Of a stretch of DNA of 6,307 nucleotides, positions 1-5,360 are shown in pieces (position 1 is the stretch's first letter; each line of letters starts with the position of its first letter). Below the pieces are notes generated by a model. The model did not search any database, was not told the origin of the DNA, and saw only the letters and a program-made list of their open reading frames with translations. Both the position numbers and the translations under genes were made by a program. This DNA comes from Planctomycetota bacterium (GTDB lineage: Bacteria; Planctomycetota; Phycisphaerae; WQYP01): contig JAKAZF010000154.1 in assembly GCA_021826605.1 (NCBI GenBank), forward strand, positions 436 to 6,742, in the 5' to 3' direction.

Positions 1-125
1 GAAAATTGCACTGGCATAATGGCGTTTTAGCGGCGAAAACAATAGTGTCGGGCGTGGCCGGTGTCTGCGTGCGCAAAACACGTTACCGTCCATCGCGGCC
101 CGTCCGCCATCGACCAAATTATCAA
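1..125. other. Window edge, no supported gene
   Basis: I see no convincing gene here. One plus-strand frame stays open from base 3 to a stop at 159-161, so the tail of an upstream gene cannot be fully excluded. Its translation is rich in Arg and Pro, resembles nothing I know, and would run through the terminator-like hairpin at 126-143. A minus-strand open frame (27-224) has no supporting ribosome binding site or recognisable protein. Confidence 0.3.
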
Positions 126-159
126 CCACCGGCAAGCCGGTGGCTGTATATTTTTATTT
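126..159 (+). terminator. Terminator-like hairpin upstream of ehu operon
   Basis: Perfect 8-bp arms CCACCGGC (126-133) and GCCGGTGG (136-143) are separated by AA, so the real loop is probably CAAG. A T-rich tract follows (147-159), interrupted by A residues. This fits an intrinsic terminator for a gene to the left of the window. The imperfect T tract lowers certainty. Confidence 0.5.
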
Positions 160-176
160 AACCTTTTATAAAGGTT
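160..176. promoter_or_regulatory. Perfect palindrome upstream of ehuB
   Basis: AACCTTT (160-166) and AAAGGTT (170-176) form a perfect 7-bp inverted repeat around TAT, in an AT-rich stretch about 100 bases before the proposed ehuB promoter. The size and symmetry suit a dimeric repressor or activator site. A small hairpin is also possible. No copy of this motif was noticed elsewhere in the window. Confidence 0.35.
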
Positions 177-271
177 GTGTGGTAATGTATTTTTAATATA
201 TTCATCCATGGGCAACTTGCGCATGCACGCTTAAGTCGCAGGCCCATACGCGCAAAGACCGACGTTTCGGG

Positions 272-300
272 TTGACAATCCGCGCTAAATTTTATAGAAG
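272..300 (+). promoter_or_regulatory. Likely sigma-70 promoter of ehuBCDA
   Basis: A perfect -35 box TTGACA lies at 272-277. The -10 is either TATAGA at 293-298 (15-base spacer, short) or TAGAAG at 295-300 (17-base spacer). Transcription would start near 305 and leave an untranslated leader of about 107 bases before the ehuB GTG. The strong -35 and suboptimal -10 would suit an activated or conditional promoter. Confidence 0.45.
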
Positions 301-313
301 CGGGGAATTGCAG

Positions 314-370
314 CGCGGCGCACGCATCCTTCGGCTGGTCAAACCCTCCGATTATCCAGTGCGCCCCGCG
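314..370 (+). promoter_or_regulatory. GC-rich hairpin in ehuB leader
   Basis: GCGCAC (318-323) pairs with GTGCGC (359-364). Past a two-base bulge, CGCG (314-317) pairs with CGCG (367-370), giving about 10 bp around a 35-base loop. It lies inside the predicted 5' leader, ahead of the ribosome binding site near 400-404. It could influence mRNA stability or translation. It matches no riboswitch class I know, and no T tract makes it a terminator. Confidence 0.3.
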
Positions 371-412
371 TGTTTGTGCTCTGGAAATGTGGAAGATTCG
401 GGGAACTAAGCC

Positions 413-1327
413 GTGCCAAAGCATTGGATAAAGCGTTTATTTTTGTCGTGGGCATTATTCATCCTCGCCAGCACACTCGCGGGGTGCAGCACACACAGCC
501 ACGGTAAGGCCGTCAGCCTCCTGGCGAAGATTAAAGCCCGTGGCTACATCACCGTGGGCTACGCGGATGAGGCCCCGTTTGCCTACATTGACCCTAAAAC
601 TGGAAAACTCACTGGAGAATCGCCGACCGTCCTGCGTGCGGTGATGAATAAACTCGGCGTGAAGCATATCCGCGGTGTACTGACGAATTTTGGGGCGTTG
701 ATTCCCGCTCTCAAGGCCGGACGCTTTGATGTCATCGCCGCCGGTATGTATATCACGCCGCTGCGTTGCAGGCAGATTGCCTTTTCCAATCCCACGTTTG
801 CCATTGGCGACGGATTTGTTGTCAAAAAAGGTAATCCGCTCCATCTGCACAGCTATTCCAATTTTTTACATCATCCCCATCGGCTTCTCGGCGTGGTGCA
901 GGGGGCCATTGAATACAATTACGCGCGTCAGCTTGGCATTCCAAAGCAGCAGATAAGGCTCTTTCCCGACGCCCCCAGCGCCCTGGCGGCCGTCGAGAAC
1001 GGGCGGGTCAACGCCTACGCCGCCACCGAACTTACCGTGCGCCGCCTGGTGCGACAATCGCACGGAGCCGGGGTAGAGGCCGCTTCTCCATTTCATAATC
1101 CCGTTATCCATGGCGTGAAGCAATTGGGGTATGGCGCGTTTGGTTTCCGGCGGGCCAACGTCAAGTTGCGTCGCGCCGTTGATCGCATACTTAAATCATA
1201 CGTCCCTTCCCGGCAGCATCTACAGGCGGTCAAACGCTTCGGTTTCACCGCCGCCGACATGCCCGGCAAGGTGACGGCCGATCAGTTATGCGGTTGCAAA
1301 AGTCAGGCCCGCCGCCGGACCAAATGA
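413..1327 (+). CDS. ehuB: Ectoine/hydroxyectoine ABC transporter substrate-binding lipoprotein EhuB
   Basis: The extracytoplasmic receptor of the importer; it binds ectoine or hydroxyectoine and delivers it to EhuC/EhuD. The GTG start follows GGGGA at 400-404 with an 8-base gap. Residues 1-24 are a lipoprotein signal peptide with lipobox LAGC, Cys25 being the lipidated residue. The rest is a family-3 (HisJ/GlnH-like) type II binding fold. EhuB-like features are the EAPF segment (53-56), the GMYITPLRC segment (111-119), LGYGAFGFR and a C-terminal GFTxxxxPGxxTxxxLC pattern. From memory of the Sinorhizobium meliloti EhuB structure, the ligand sits among Glu21, Phe24, Tyr60, Phe80 and Arg85. Here Glu53, Phe56, Phe93, Tyr113 and Arg118 fall at matching spacing. 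Cys119 and Cys293 may form a disulfide. The 304-residue length is slightly long because of the basic C-terminal tail. It heads the operon. A related amino acid as ligand remains the main alternative. Confidence 0.85.
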   Translation: MPKHWIKRLFLSWALFILASTLAGCSTHSHGKAVSLLAKIKARGYITVGYADEAPFAYIDPKTGKLTGESPTVLRAVMNKLGVKHIRGVLTNFGALIPALKAGRFDVIAAGMYITPLRCRQIAFSNPTFAIGDGFVVKKGNPLHLHSYSNFLHHPHRLLGVVQGAIEYNYARQLGIPKQQIRLFPDAPSALAAVENGRVNAYAATELTVRRLVRQSHGAGVEAASPFHNPVIHGVKQLGYGAFGFRRANVKLRRAVDRILKSYVPSRQHLQAVKRFGFTAADMPGKVTADQLCGCKSQARRRTK

Positions 1328-1389
1328 GGATATGTGGACGTAACCTGTGCGGAATCGAAAAGTTGTTGAAAAGTGATTGGCCCTGATAC

Positions 1390-2043
1390 ATGACCCGTTT
1401 TTTACACATGCTGATTCCGTTGCTCCATGGAGCACTGGTTACCATTGAGGTAACCGCCGGCGCGGTGGCGCTGTGTATCATCGCCGCGTCCATTGCGGCT
1501 CTGGCTCGCTTAAGCATTGGCCCCGTGACGTGGATGGCCCGAATTTATATTGAATTATTTCGCGGCACATCTGCCATGATTCAGCTCTTCTGGGTGTTTT
1601 ATGTATTGCCATTTTTTCATGTAAATCTCTCCCCTATGCTCTCCGCCATTCTGGTACTGGGATTAAATGGCGGCGCTTATGGTGCGGAAATCATTCGCGG
1701 GGCCGTCAATGCCGTTCCGCGCGGGCAACTCGATGCCGCCGTTGCGCTCAATATGCCGCGCTTCAGCCGCATACGGTCTATCATCGTCCCACAGGCACTG
1801 CCAAGGATCATCCCACCCTTGGCCAATTTATTTATTGACATCCTCAAAAATAGTGCGCTCGCCGGGCTGGTGACGGTCAGTGATTTAACCTTCCAGGCCC
1901 AGGTGCAGCGGGAATCTACCCTCGCCAGCGGAGAAGTGTACGGCGTGGTTATTTTGATGTACTTCGCATTGGCCATGGTAATCAGCCTCATCATGCGTTT
2001 TATCGAGCGGCGCGTTCGCTTTCCGGTCGGGAGCCGTGCATGA
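1390..2043 (+). CDS. ehuC: Ectoine/hydroxyectoine ABC transporter permease EhuC
   Basis: One of the two inner-membrane permease subunits forming the translocation path; it belongs to the HisM/GlnP group of polar amino acid permeases. At 217 residues it is full length. Hydrophobic segments lie near 9-38, 62-76, 82-96, 136-162 and 184-205. The cytoplasmic EAA loop that contacts the ATPase covers about 97-122 and contains YGAEIIRGA and VPRGQxDAAVALNM. LFRGTSxxIQLFW (56-68) and DLTFQAQ (165-171) are typical of EhuC and set it apart from EhuD. The start is the first ATG after an in-frame TGA at 1384-1386. No Shine-Dalgarno sequence precedes it, and the next ATG (1408) is no better. The gap after ehuB is 62 bases. 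Its stop overlaps the ehuD start by four bases (ATGA), which suggests translational coupling. Confidence 0.85.
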   Translation: MTRFLHMLIPLLHGALVTIEVTAGAVALCIIAASIAALARLSIGPVTWMARIYIELFRGTSAMIQLFWVFYVLPFFHVNLSPMLSAILVLGLNGGAYGAEIIRGAVNAVPRGQLDAAVALNMPRFSRIRSIIVPQALPRIIPPLANLFIDILKNSALAGLVTVSDLTFQAQVQRESTLASGEVYGVVILMYFALAMVISLIMRFIERRVRFPVGSRA

Positions 2044-2696
2044 CGTGGAACTGGACATTCGCCTGGCATGTGCTTCCCACCCTTTTGCAGGGCCTGGTGG
2101 TGACAGTTGAGGCGACTCTCGCCGGTATGTTTCTCGCCCTGCTTATTGGTCTGGGCTGGGCGGGAATGCTTCTGAGCGGACGGCGCATGCTGGTGTGGCC
2201 CGCCCGGGCAATTGTGGAATTTATCCGCAACACGCCGCTGCTGATTCAATTATTTTTTATATATTATGTACTGCCGCAATTTCATGTGGAAATGTCGGCG
2301 CTGCTTACCGGCATGATCGCGCTGGGTGTCAACTATAGCGCCTACACCGCCGAAGTTTACCGGGCGGGCTTTCAAAGTGTGCCTCGCGGACAGCGTGATG
2401 CCGCCGTTGCCTTGAATCTGCCTCCGCACCGGGCCTATTTTGATGTGATTCTGCCGCAGGCCGTCATCCCCATGATCCCCGCGCTGGGTAATAACCTGGT
2501 GGCGATGTTCAAAGATACGCCGCTGTTATCCACCATTACGGTCGGTGAAATGATGCAAAAGGCACTGGTCATTGGCGATAACACGTTTCGCTATCTCGAG
2601 CCGATGACCATGGTCGGCGTACTGTTTTTGGTTGTCAGCCTTATCTCCTCGTTTGGCATCAGCCGCTGCGAGCGATTAACACGAAGACGGAGTTGA
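2040..2696 (+). CDS. ehuD: Ectoine/hydroxyectoine ABC transporter permease EhuD
   Basis: The second permease subunit, pairing with EhuC in the inner membrane. It has 218 residues, the usual length. It opens with WNWxFAWxxLPTLLQGLxVTVEAT, characteristic of EhuD. Hydrophobic segments lie near 12-46, 64-79, 85-98, 138-155 and 188-206. The EAA loop (about 100-127) includes YTAEVYRAG and VPRGQRDAAVALNL. The stretch FKDTPLLSTITV (157-168) and the FRYLEP motif (183-188) are further EhuD-like marks. The ATG overlaps the ehuC stop and has GGGAG at 2029-2033, six bases upstream, so the start is well supported. The TGA stop directly abuts the ehuA ATG. It is less similar to EhuC than a recent duplicate would be, as expected for an ancient heterodimeric pair. 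Confidence 0.85.
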   Translation: MTWNWTFAWHVLPTLLQGLVVTVEATLAGMFLALLIGLGWAGMLLSGRRMLVWPARAIVEFIRNTPLLIQLFFIYYVLPQFHVEMSALLTGMIALGVNYSAYTAEVYRAGFQSVPRGQRDAAVALNLPPHRAYFDVILPQAVIPMIPALGNNLVAMFKDTPLLSTITVGEMMQKALVIGDNTFRYLEPMTMVGVLFLVVSLISSFGISRCERLTRRRS

Positions 2697-3500
2697 ATGA
2701 TGCCGCCCGATATCACCCCAAATAGCGCTGTGCCGGCCATCGAATTGCGCGATGTATGCAAACGCTTTGGTTCGCTGCAGGTGCTGGATCGCCTGTCGTT
2801 CACCGTGCCCGGCGGCGAGCATCTATTCCTCATCGGCCCGAGCGGGTCGGGAAAATCCACCGTGCTGCGCATGATCATGACGCTTACTCGCCCCGATTCC
2901 GGCGAGATTTGGATTAACGGCCGCAATCTCTATCCGGTGCAGCACTCCGGATCATCGCATCGGGTTGACCAGCGGCATTTGCGATCGATCCGCCGCGATG
3001 TCGGCATGGTGTTTCAGCACTTCAATCTTTTTGACCACATGCGGGTAATTAACAACGTGATGGAGGGACCCATGCGGTCGCTCGGACTGGGCCGGGCCGA
3101 AGCCGAAAAGCGAGCCTTGGAATTGCTGGATCGTGTGGGGCTTGCAGATAAAAGCCGGGCGTGGCCGGCGGAACTTTCCGGTGGCCAGAAGCAGCGCGTG
3201 GCAATTGCCCGGGCGCTGGCCATGCAGCCAAAAATAATGCTTTTTGATGAAATTACCTCGGCACTCGATCCGGAAATAGCCGCCGAAGTGCTTAAGCTGG
3301 TGCGTGAACTCTCAACGCAATTTTCCATGACGATGCTGTTTGTCACGCATCAGATGCGGTTTGCCCGCACTATGGCCGATCGTGTGCTGTTCTTTGATGG
3401 CGGTCGCATCATTGAGGAAGGGACCCCGGAAACGGTGCTCGATAACCCGCGGCAGAAACGCACGCAGGATTTTCTCGCCAGTCTTACGGAAGTCTCATAG
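2697..3500 (+). CDS. ehuA: Ectoine/hydroxyectoine ABC transporter ATPase EhuA
   Basis: The cytoplasmic nucleotide-binding subunit; its dimer hydrolyses ATP to power import. All catalytic motifs are intact: Walker A GPSGSGKST (47-55), Q-loop Gln107 in MVFQHFNLF, signature LSGGQ (160-164), Walker B IMLFDE (180-185, catalytic Glu185), D-loop SALD (188-191) and switch His218. DEITSALD in place of the commoner DEPTSALD agrees with the EhuA group, where I recall a Val or Ile at this site. An inserted segment between about 80 and 93 precedes the HLRxxRxDVGMVFQ stretch. Two start codons are adjacent. GGAG at 2689-2692 is only four bases from the ATG at 2697 but seven from the ATG at 2700, so translation may really begin at the second Met. 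It is the last gene of the operon, and no clear terminator follows. Confidence 0.87.
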   Translation: MMPPDITPNSAVPAIELRDVCKRFGSLQVLDRLSFTVPGGEHLFLIGPSGSGKSTVLRMIMTLTRPDSGEIWINGRNLYPVQHSGSSHRVDQRHLRSIRRDVGMVFQHFNLFDHMRVINNVMEGPMRSLGLGRAEAEKRALELLDRVGLADKSRAWPAELSGGQKQRVAIARALAMQPKIMLFDEITSALDPEIAAEVLKLVRELSTQFSMTMLFVTHQMRFARTMADRVLFFDGGRIIEEGTPETVLDNPRQKRTQDFLASLTEVS

Positions 3501-3543
3501 TCGCACGGGAAAGGAATCCGGCACTTTGCAATCGTCGGGGTAA

Positions 3544-3616
3544 TGGGCAGGACCGGACTTGAACCGGTGACACCCAGATTTTCAGTCTAGTGCTCTACCA
3601 ACTGAGCTACCTGCCC
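3544..3616 (-). tRNA. tRNA-Phe (anticodon GAA)
   Basis: Read on the minus strand, this 73-base sequence folds as a complete cloverleaf. The acceptor stem is GGGCAGG with CCTGCCC, followed by discriminator A. The D arm is GCTC/GAGC with an 8-base loop, the anticodon arm CTAGA/TCTGG has loop CTGAAAA, the variable loop has 5 bases, and the T arm ACCGG/CCGGT has loop TTCAAGT. The anticodon GAA reads Phe codons. CCA is not encoded (TTA follows the discriminator), so CCA must be added enzymatically. It faces the ehu operon tail to tail. Confidence 0.97.
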
Positions 3617-3627
3617 GGGATTGCTAA

Positions 3628-3656
3628 ATCGTAAGATGCCGGGCCGGAAACTGCAA
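3628..3656 (-). promoter_or_regulatory. Likely promoter of tRNA-Phe
   Basis: On the minus strand, TTGCAG (3651-3656) and TACGAT (3628-3633) are separated by 17 bases. The predicted start lies around 3621, about five bases before the mature tRNA 5' end at 3616. Box matches are moderate (3/6 and 4/6), but the position suits a short-leader tRNA promoter. Confidence 0.45.
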
Positions 3657-3695
3657 GGCCGTTCGCGGGAATCTCTCACACCAGAGCCTGGCAAC

Positions 3696-3809
3696 TTTTC
3701 CGGGCACCGTGAAATCGCCGAAAAACAACCGATTTGCGGCATTTCCCCGGACGTTGCCGAAACGCCTGACCGGGTGAGGACACTCGCGATTCCAAAGGTG
3801 CCCGGAAAA
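3696..3809. repeat. Perfect 13-bp inverted repeat enclosing nested hairpins
   Basis: TTTTCCGGGCACC (3696-3708) is the exact reverse complement of GGTGCCCGGAAAA (3797-3809). Inside it, AATCGC (3713-3718) pairs with GCGATT (3786-3791). A further hairpin is formed by CCCGG and CCGGG around an inner CGTT/AACG stem. Neither outer arm is followed by a T tract on either strand, so it is not an intrinsic terminator. No target-site duplication is seen around the arms. It lies between the tRNA promoter and the proposed promoter of the next gene. It may be a structured RNA, a small palindromic or MITE-like repeat, or a protein-binding DNA structure. No gene in 3617-3922 is convincing. Confidence 0.6.
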
Positions 3810-3857
3810 ATGGCCGCGCCTCAAGCCGAAAGGCAAAATCTTCCGGCCCGCCGTCAA

Positions 3858-3886
3858 TTGCTTTGGCAGTCATTCGCTTCTATATT
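3858..3886 (+). promoter_or_regulatory. Likely promoter of the DUF6677 gene pair
   Basis: TTGCTT (3858-3863) and TATATT (3881-3886) are spaced by exactly 17 bases. The -10 matches consensus at 5/6 and the -35 at 3/6. Transcription would start near 3893, leaving a leader of about 30 bases with GGAG at 3913-3916 before the TTG start. Confidence 0.45.
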
Positions 3887-3922
3887 TACATCCGCGCGTA
3901 GCGTTTTGATCCGGAGAGCTTT

Positions 3923-4405
3923 TTGTCCTCAGTTGCCGATAATTCACAGTCCAATACCAAAGACTACATTGCCCTCGTGTTGGGATGGCTTGTTCCGGGC
4001 GCTGGCCACATCATGCTGGGCGACCGAAAACGCGGCATCATATTCCTGGTCTTTATCCACCTGCTTTTTTTTGCCGGGCTTTTGCTGGGCGGCATCCGCG
4101 CTTTAGATCGCCCCCGCCAGCAACTTTGGGATTATGCCCAGATGGCGGCTGGATGGCCCAGTCTGGTGGGAGATATGGTGCGGCCGCAAGTGGTTAAAGA
4201 TGATGTGGCTGTCATTCGAGATTCCAGCGGCAAGCTAAAAAAACTGCATCATCCACCCGGTTTCGCCCCGTTGGTGCAGGAAGTGGCCACCACTTTTTGC
4301 GGTGTTGCGGGGATGCTGAATCTATTGGTGCTCATCGACTTGTTCATGTGGGTTGCCACGGGCGAATGGGCACCGGCATCTCCCGTTCCAGGAGAAGGCA
4401 CTTGA
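3923..4405 (+). CDS. DUF6677-like integral membrane protein
   Basis: A 160-residue membrane protein of unknown function. It starts at TTG, supported by GGAG (3913-3916) six bases upstream. The N-terminal motif VPGAGHxxLGxxxRGxxF (24-41) resembles DUF6677 proteins of planctomycetes and is distantly like the TM2-domain PGxGHxxxG pattern. Three hydrophobic segments are visible: about 15-32, 38-58 and 123-145. Between the second and third lies a polar loop of some 60 residues containing WDYAQMAAGWPS. The last segment, GVAGMLNLLVLIDL, matches my memory of the family's C-terminal part. Its stop overlaps the TTG start of the next gene, suggesting that the two products are made together and may interact. 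The family assignment is from memory, not a search. Confidence 0.75.
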   Translation: MSSVADNSQSNTKDYIALVLGWLVPGAGHIMLGDRKRGIIFLVFIHLLFFAGLLLGGIRALDRPRQQLWDYAQMAAGWPSLVGDMVRPQVVKDDVAVIRDSSGKLKKLHHPPGFAPLVQEVATTFCGVAGMLNLLVLIDLFMWVATGEWAPASPVPGEGT

Positions 4406-4680
4406 CTACAGCCACTCCCTGGATACCGTTTGTTGATCCGTTGTACGCGGTGGTTCCTCACCTATCGCATTGGTGGTTTTTGGGCTTGTTCCCGATGCTC
4501 ATCGTGGTGGCCGTGGTTTATAGGACGGTCCGACTGCCACCTTCGTCCAGTGTCAAGAAAATTCTCATCTCCTCCATTTGGGCATTCATCATCTGCGTAG
4601 CGGTAGCGGCCATCATTTGTTTTGGCTGCATGCTTTTTTATCATGTGGCCAGTCGCCATCTTCCGCTCCCACTGGGTTAA
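4402..4680 (+). CDS. Small two-helix membrane protein coupled to DUF6677 gene
   Basis: A 92-residue protein I do not recognise by name. The TTG at 4402 shares bases with the upstream TGA (TTGA) and has AGGAGA at 4390-4395, six bases away. This is a better start than the in-frame ATG at 4297, which would overlap the previous gene by over 100 bases and lacks such a site. Two hydrophobic segments lie at about 24-40 and 55-80, joined by a short basic loop. The N-terminal part reads PFVDPLYAVVPHLSHWW. Four-base overlap with the DUF6677 gene points to a conserved pair or complex in the inner membrane. No catalytic or metal-binding motif is apparent, although Cys65, Cys73 and Cys76 fall within the second segment. 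Confidence 0.7.
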   Translation: MTTATPWIPFVDPLYAVVPHLSHWWFLGLFPMLIVVAVVYRTVRLPPSSSVKKILISSIWAFIICVAVAAIICFGCMLFYHVASRHLPLPLG

Positions 4681-4737
4681 TCATCTTCCCGTAGGCCAGT
4701 GGTCGCGGGAGGCGTTTCGGCAGCGATAACTGAATAA

Positions 4738-5280
4738 ATGAAAAAAATGCGCAATATGTCGTGCCAGCCGCGTCATTTCATTGTAGAATCTAAAATGATG
4801 ACGGAGATGCCTACTCTTACGACATGTTGCGAAGATATCAAGGCCGGAGAACCCGCAGATTATGCTCGGATCGCCTGGGTGCAACTGCTGCGTGTACACG
4901 CCAAATTGACGCGGCACATGGAACGCGTGGCGGCAGAGCACCACCTGACCATCGCACAATTTGAGATGCTGATCATTCTTTGGAAGAATGAGGGCATATC
5001 GCAGCAGGAATTGGCCCAGCGCCTGTTGGTGACCAAAGGCAATGTGTGTACCGTGCTTTGCCGCATGGAAAAAAATCGGTGGGTAAAACGCGATAGCAAC
5101 CCCGACGATGGAAGGGCTTACCGTCTGCGCCTTACGGATGAAGGCCGACGCATCATCGACCGTGCCTTCCCGCACTTGCGTGAACGCATCAACTGTGTGA
5201 TGAATACGCTAAGTGAAAAGCAACTCTCCCAGCTATCGGCCCTGCTGAAAGATTTGGAATCCGCCCCCTGTCAGGGATGA
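4738..5280 (+). CDS. MarR-family transcriptional regulator
   Basis: A DNA-binding homodimer of the MarR winged-helix family. Counting from the first ATG, the fold covers about 39-175: helix 1 with WVQLLRVHAKLTRHMERVAAEHHLT, a helix-turn-helix around 88-110 (SQQELAQRLLVTKGNVCTVL), then RMEKNRWVKRDSNPDDGRAYRLRLTDEGR with the wing and the family's D-x-R pattern (Asp124, Arg126). The C-terminal helices dimerise. At 180 residues it is long for the family. No ribosome binding site precedes ATG 4738. The in-frame ATGs at 4795, 4798 and 4807 would give 157-161 residues, nearer the usual size, and sit at the transcription start expected from the promoter at 4761-4789. The N terminus is therefore uncertain. 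Ligand and targets are unknown. MarR-type EctR/CosR proteins control ectoine genes elsewhere, but this protein is not obviously one of them. Confidence 0.88.
   Translation: MKKMRNMSCQPRHFIVESKMMTEMPTLTTCCEDIKAGEPADYARIAWVQLLRVHAKLTRHMERVAAEHHLTIAQFEMLIILWKNEGISQQELAQRLLVTKGNVCTVLCRMEKNRWVKRDSNPDDGRAYRLRLTDEGRRIIDRAFPHLRERINCVMNTLSEKQLSQLSALLKDLESAPCQG
4761..4796 (+). promoter_or_regulatory. Possible marR promoter with overlapping dyad
   Basis: GTGCCA (4761-4766, 4/6) and TAGAAT (4784-4789, 5/6) are 17 bases apart. Overlapping the -10 is an imperfect dyad, TTGTAG-AAT-CTAAAA (4781-4795), with one mismatch in six-base arms. It could be an autoregulatory operator. If used, this promoter would start transcription at about 4796 and favour a leaderless or internal ATG for the MarR gene. 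Confidence 0.35.
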
Positions 5281-5302
5281 TGTTTCAATTCATTGCCCCA
5301 CG

Positions 5303-5335
5303 TGGCAGGCGGGCACCTGCCATTTGACTATTTGA
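5303..5335 (+). terminator. Hairpin terminator of the MarR gene
   Basis: TGGCAGG (5303-5309) and CCTGCCA (5316-5322) form a perfect 7-bp stem with loop CGGGCA, 23 bases after the MarR stop. The tract after it, TTTGACTATTTG, is only partly T-rich and doubles as the -35 region of the next promoter. It is probably a moderate terminator that insulates the two units. Confidence 0.5.
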
Positions 5336-5352
5336 CTTATTTAGTTTATGAT
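5324..5352 (+). promoter_or_regulatory. Strong sigma-70 promoter for a candidate small RNA
   Basis: TTGACT (5324-5329, 5/6) and TATGAT (5347-5352, 5/6) are separated by exactly 17 bases, the best promoter in the window. A second TTGACT at 5332-5337 repeats the -35 element eight bases on. Transcription should start near 5359. No convincing coding gene begins downstream for about 450 bases. Confidence 0.7.
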
Positions 5353-5360
5353 TAAACTAA
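5341..5360. promoter_or_regulatory. Perfect palindromic operator over the -10 box
   Basis: TTAGTTTA (5341-5348) and TAAACTAA (5353-5360) are exact inverted repeats around TGAT. The -10 box TATGAT (5347-5352) and the predicted start site lie inside, so a bound dimer would block transcription. AT-rich 16-20 bp palindromes with TTAG/CTAA ends are typical of MarR-family sites, and a MarR gene ends 60 bases upstream. Which protein binds is inference. Confidence 0.65.

Noticed and set aside
3..161. Open plus-strand frame at the left edge, possibly the tail of an upstream gene
   Set aside because: It passes through a terminator-like hairpin and gives an Arg/Pro-rich sequence without recognisable similarity. 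It is not supportable from this window alone.
1677..2249. 190-residue minus-strand open frame
   Set aside because: It lies opposite ehuC and ehuD, both well supported, and shows no recognisable protein features.
3501..3543. Terminator for the ehu operon
   Set aside because: No hairpin with a T tract was found between the ehuA stop and the convergent tRNA gene.
3696..3809. Insertion-sequence remnant or MITE
   Set aside because: Terminal repeats are present, but there is no target-site duplication, transposase remnant or second copy in the window. It is kept as an unexplained repeat instead.
3621..4106. 161-residue plus-strand open frame
   Set aside because: It runs through the inverted-repeat region and then overlaps the DUF6677-like gene in another frame. 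Its composition is not protein-like, and it lacks a ribosome binding site.
4686..4710. TCCCG/CGGGA hairpin after the small membrane protein gene as a terminator
   Set aside because: The stem is only five base pairs with a long loop and no T tract, so it is too weak to call.
4681..5175. 164-residue minus-strand open frame
   Set aside because: It is antisense to the MarR gene, rich in His, Cys and Phe as expected for a shadow frame, with no family resemblance.
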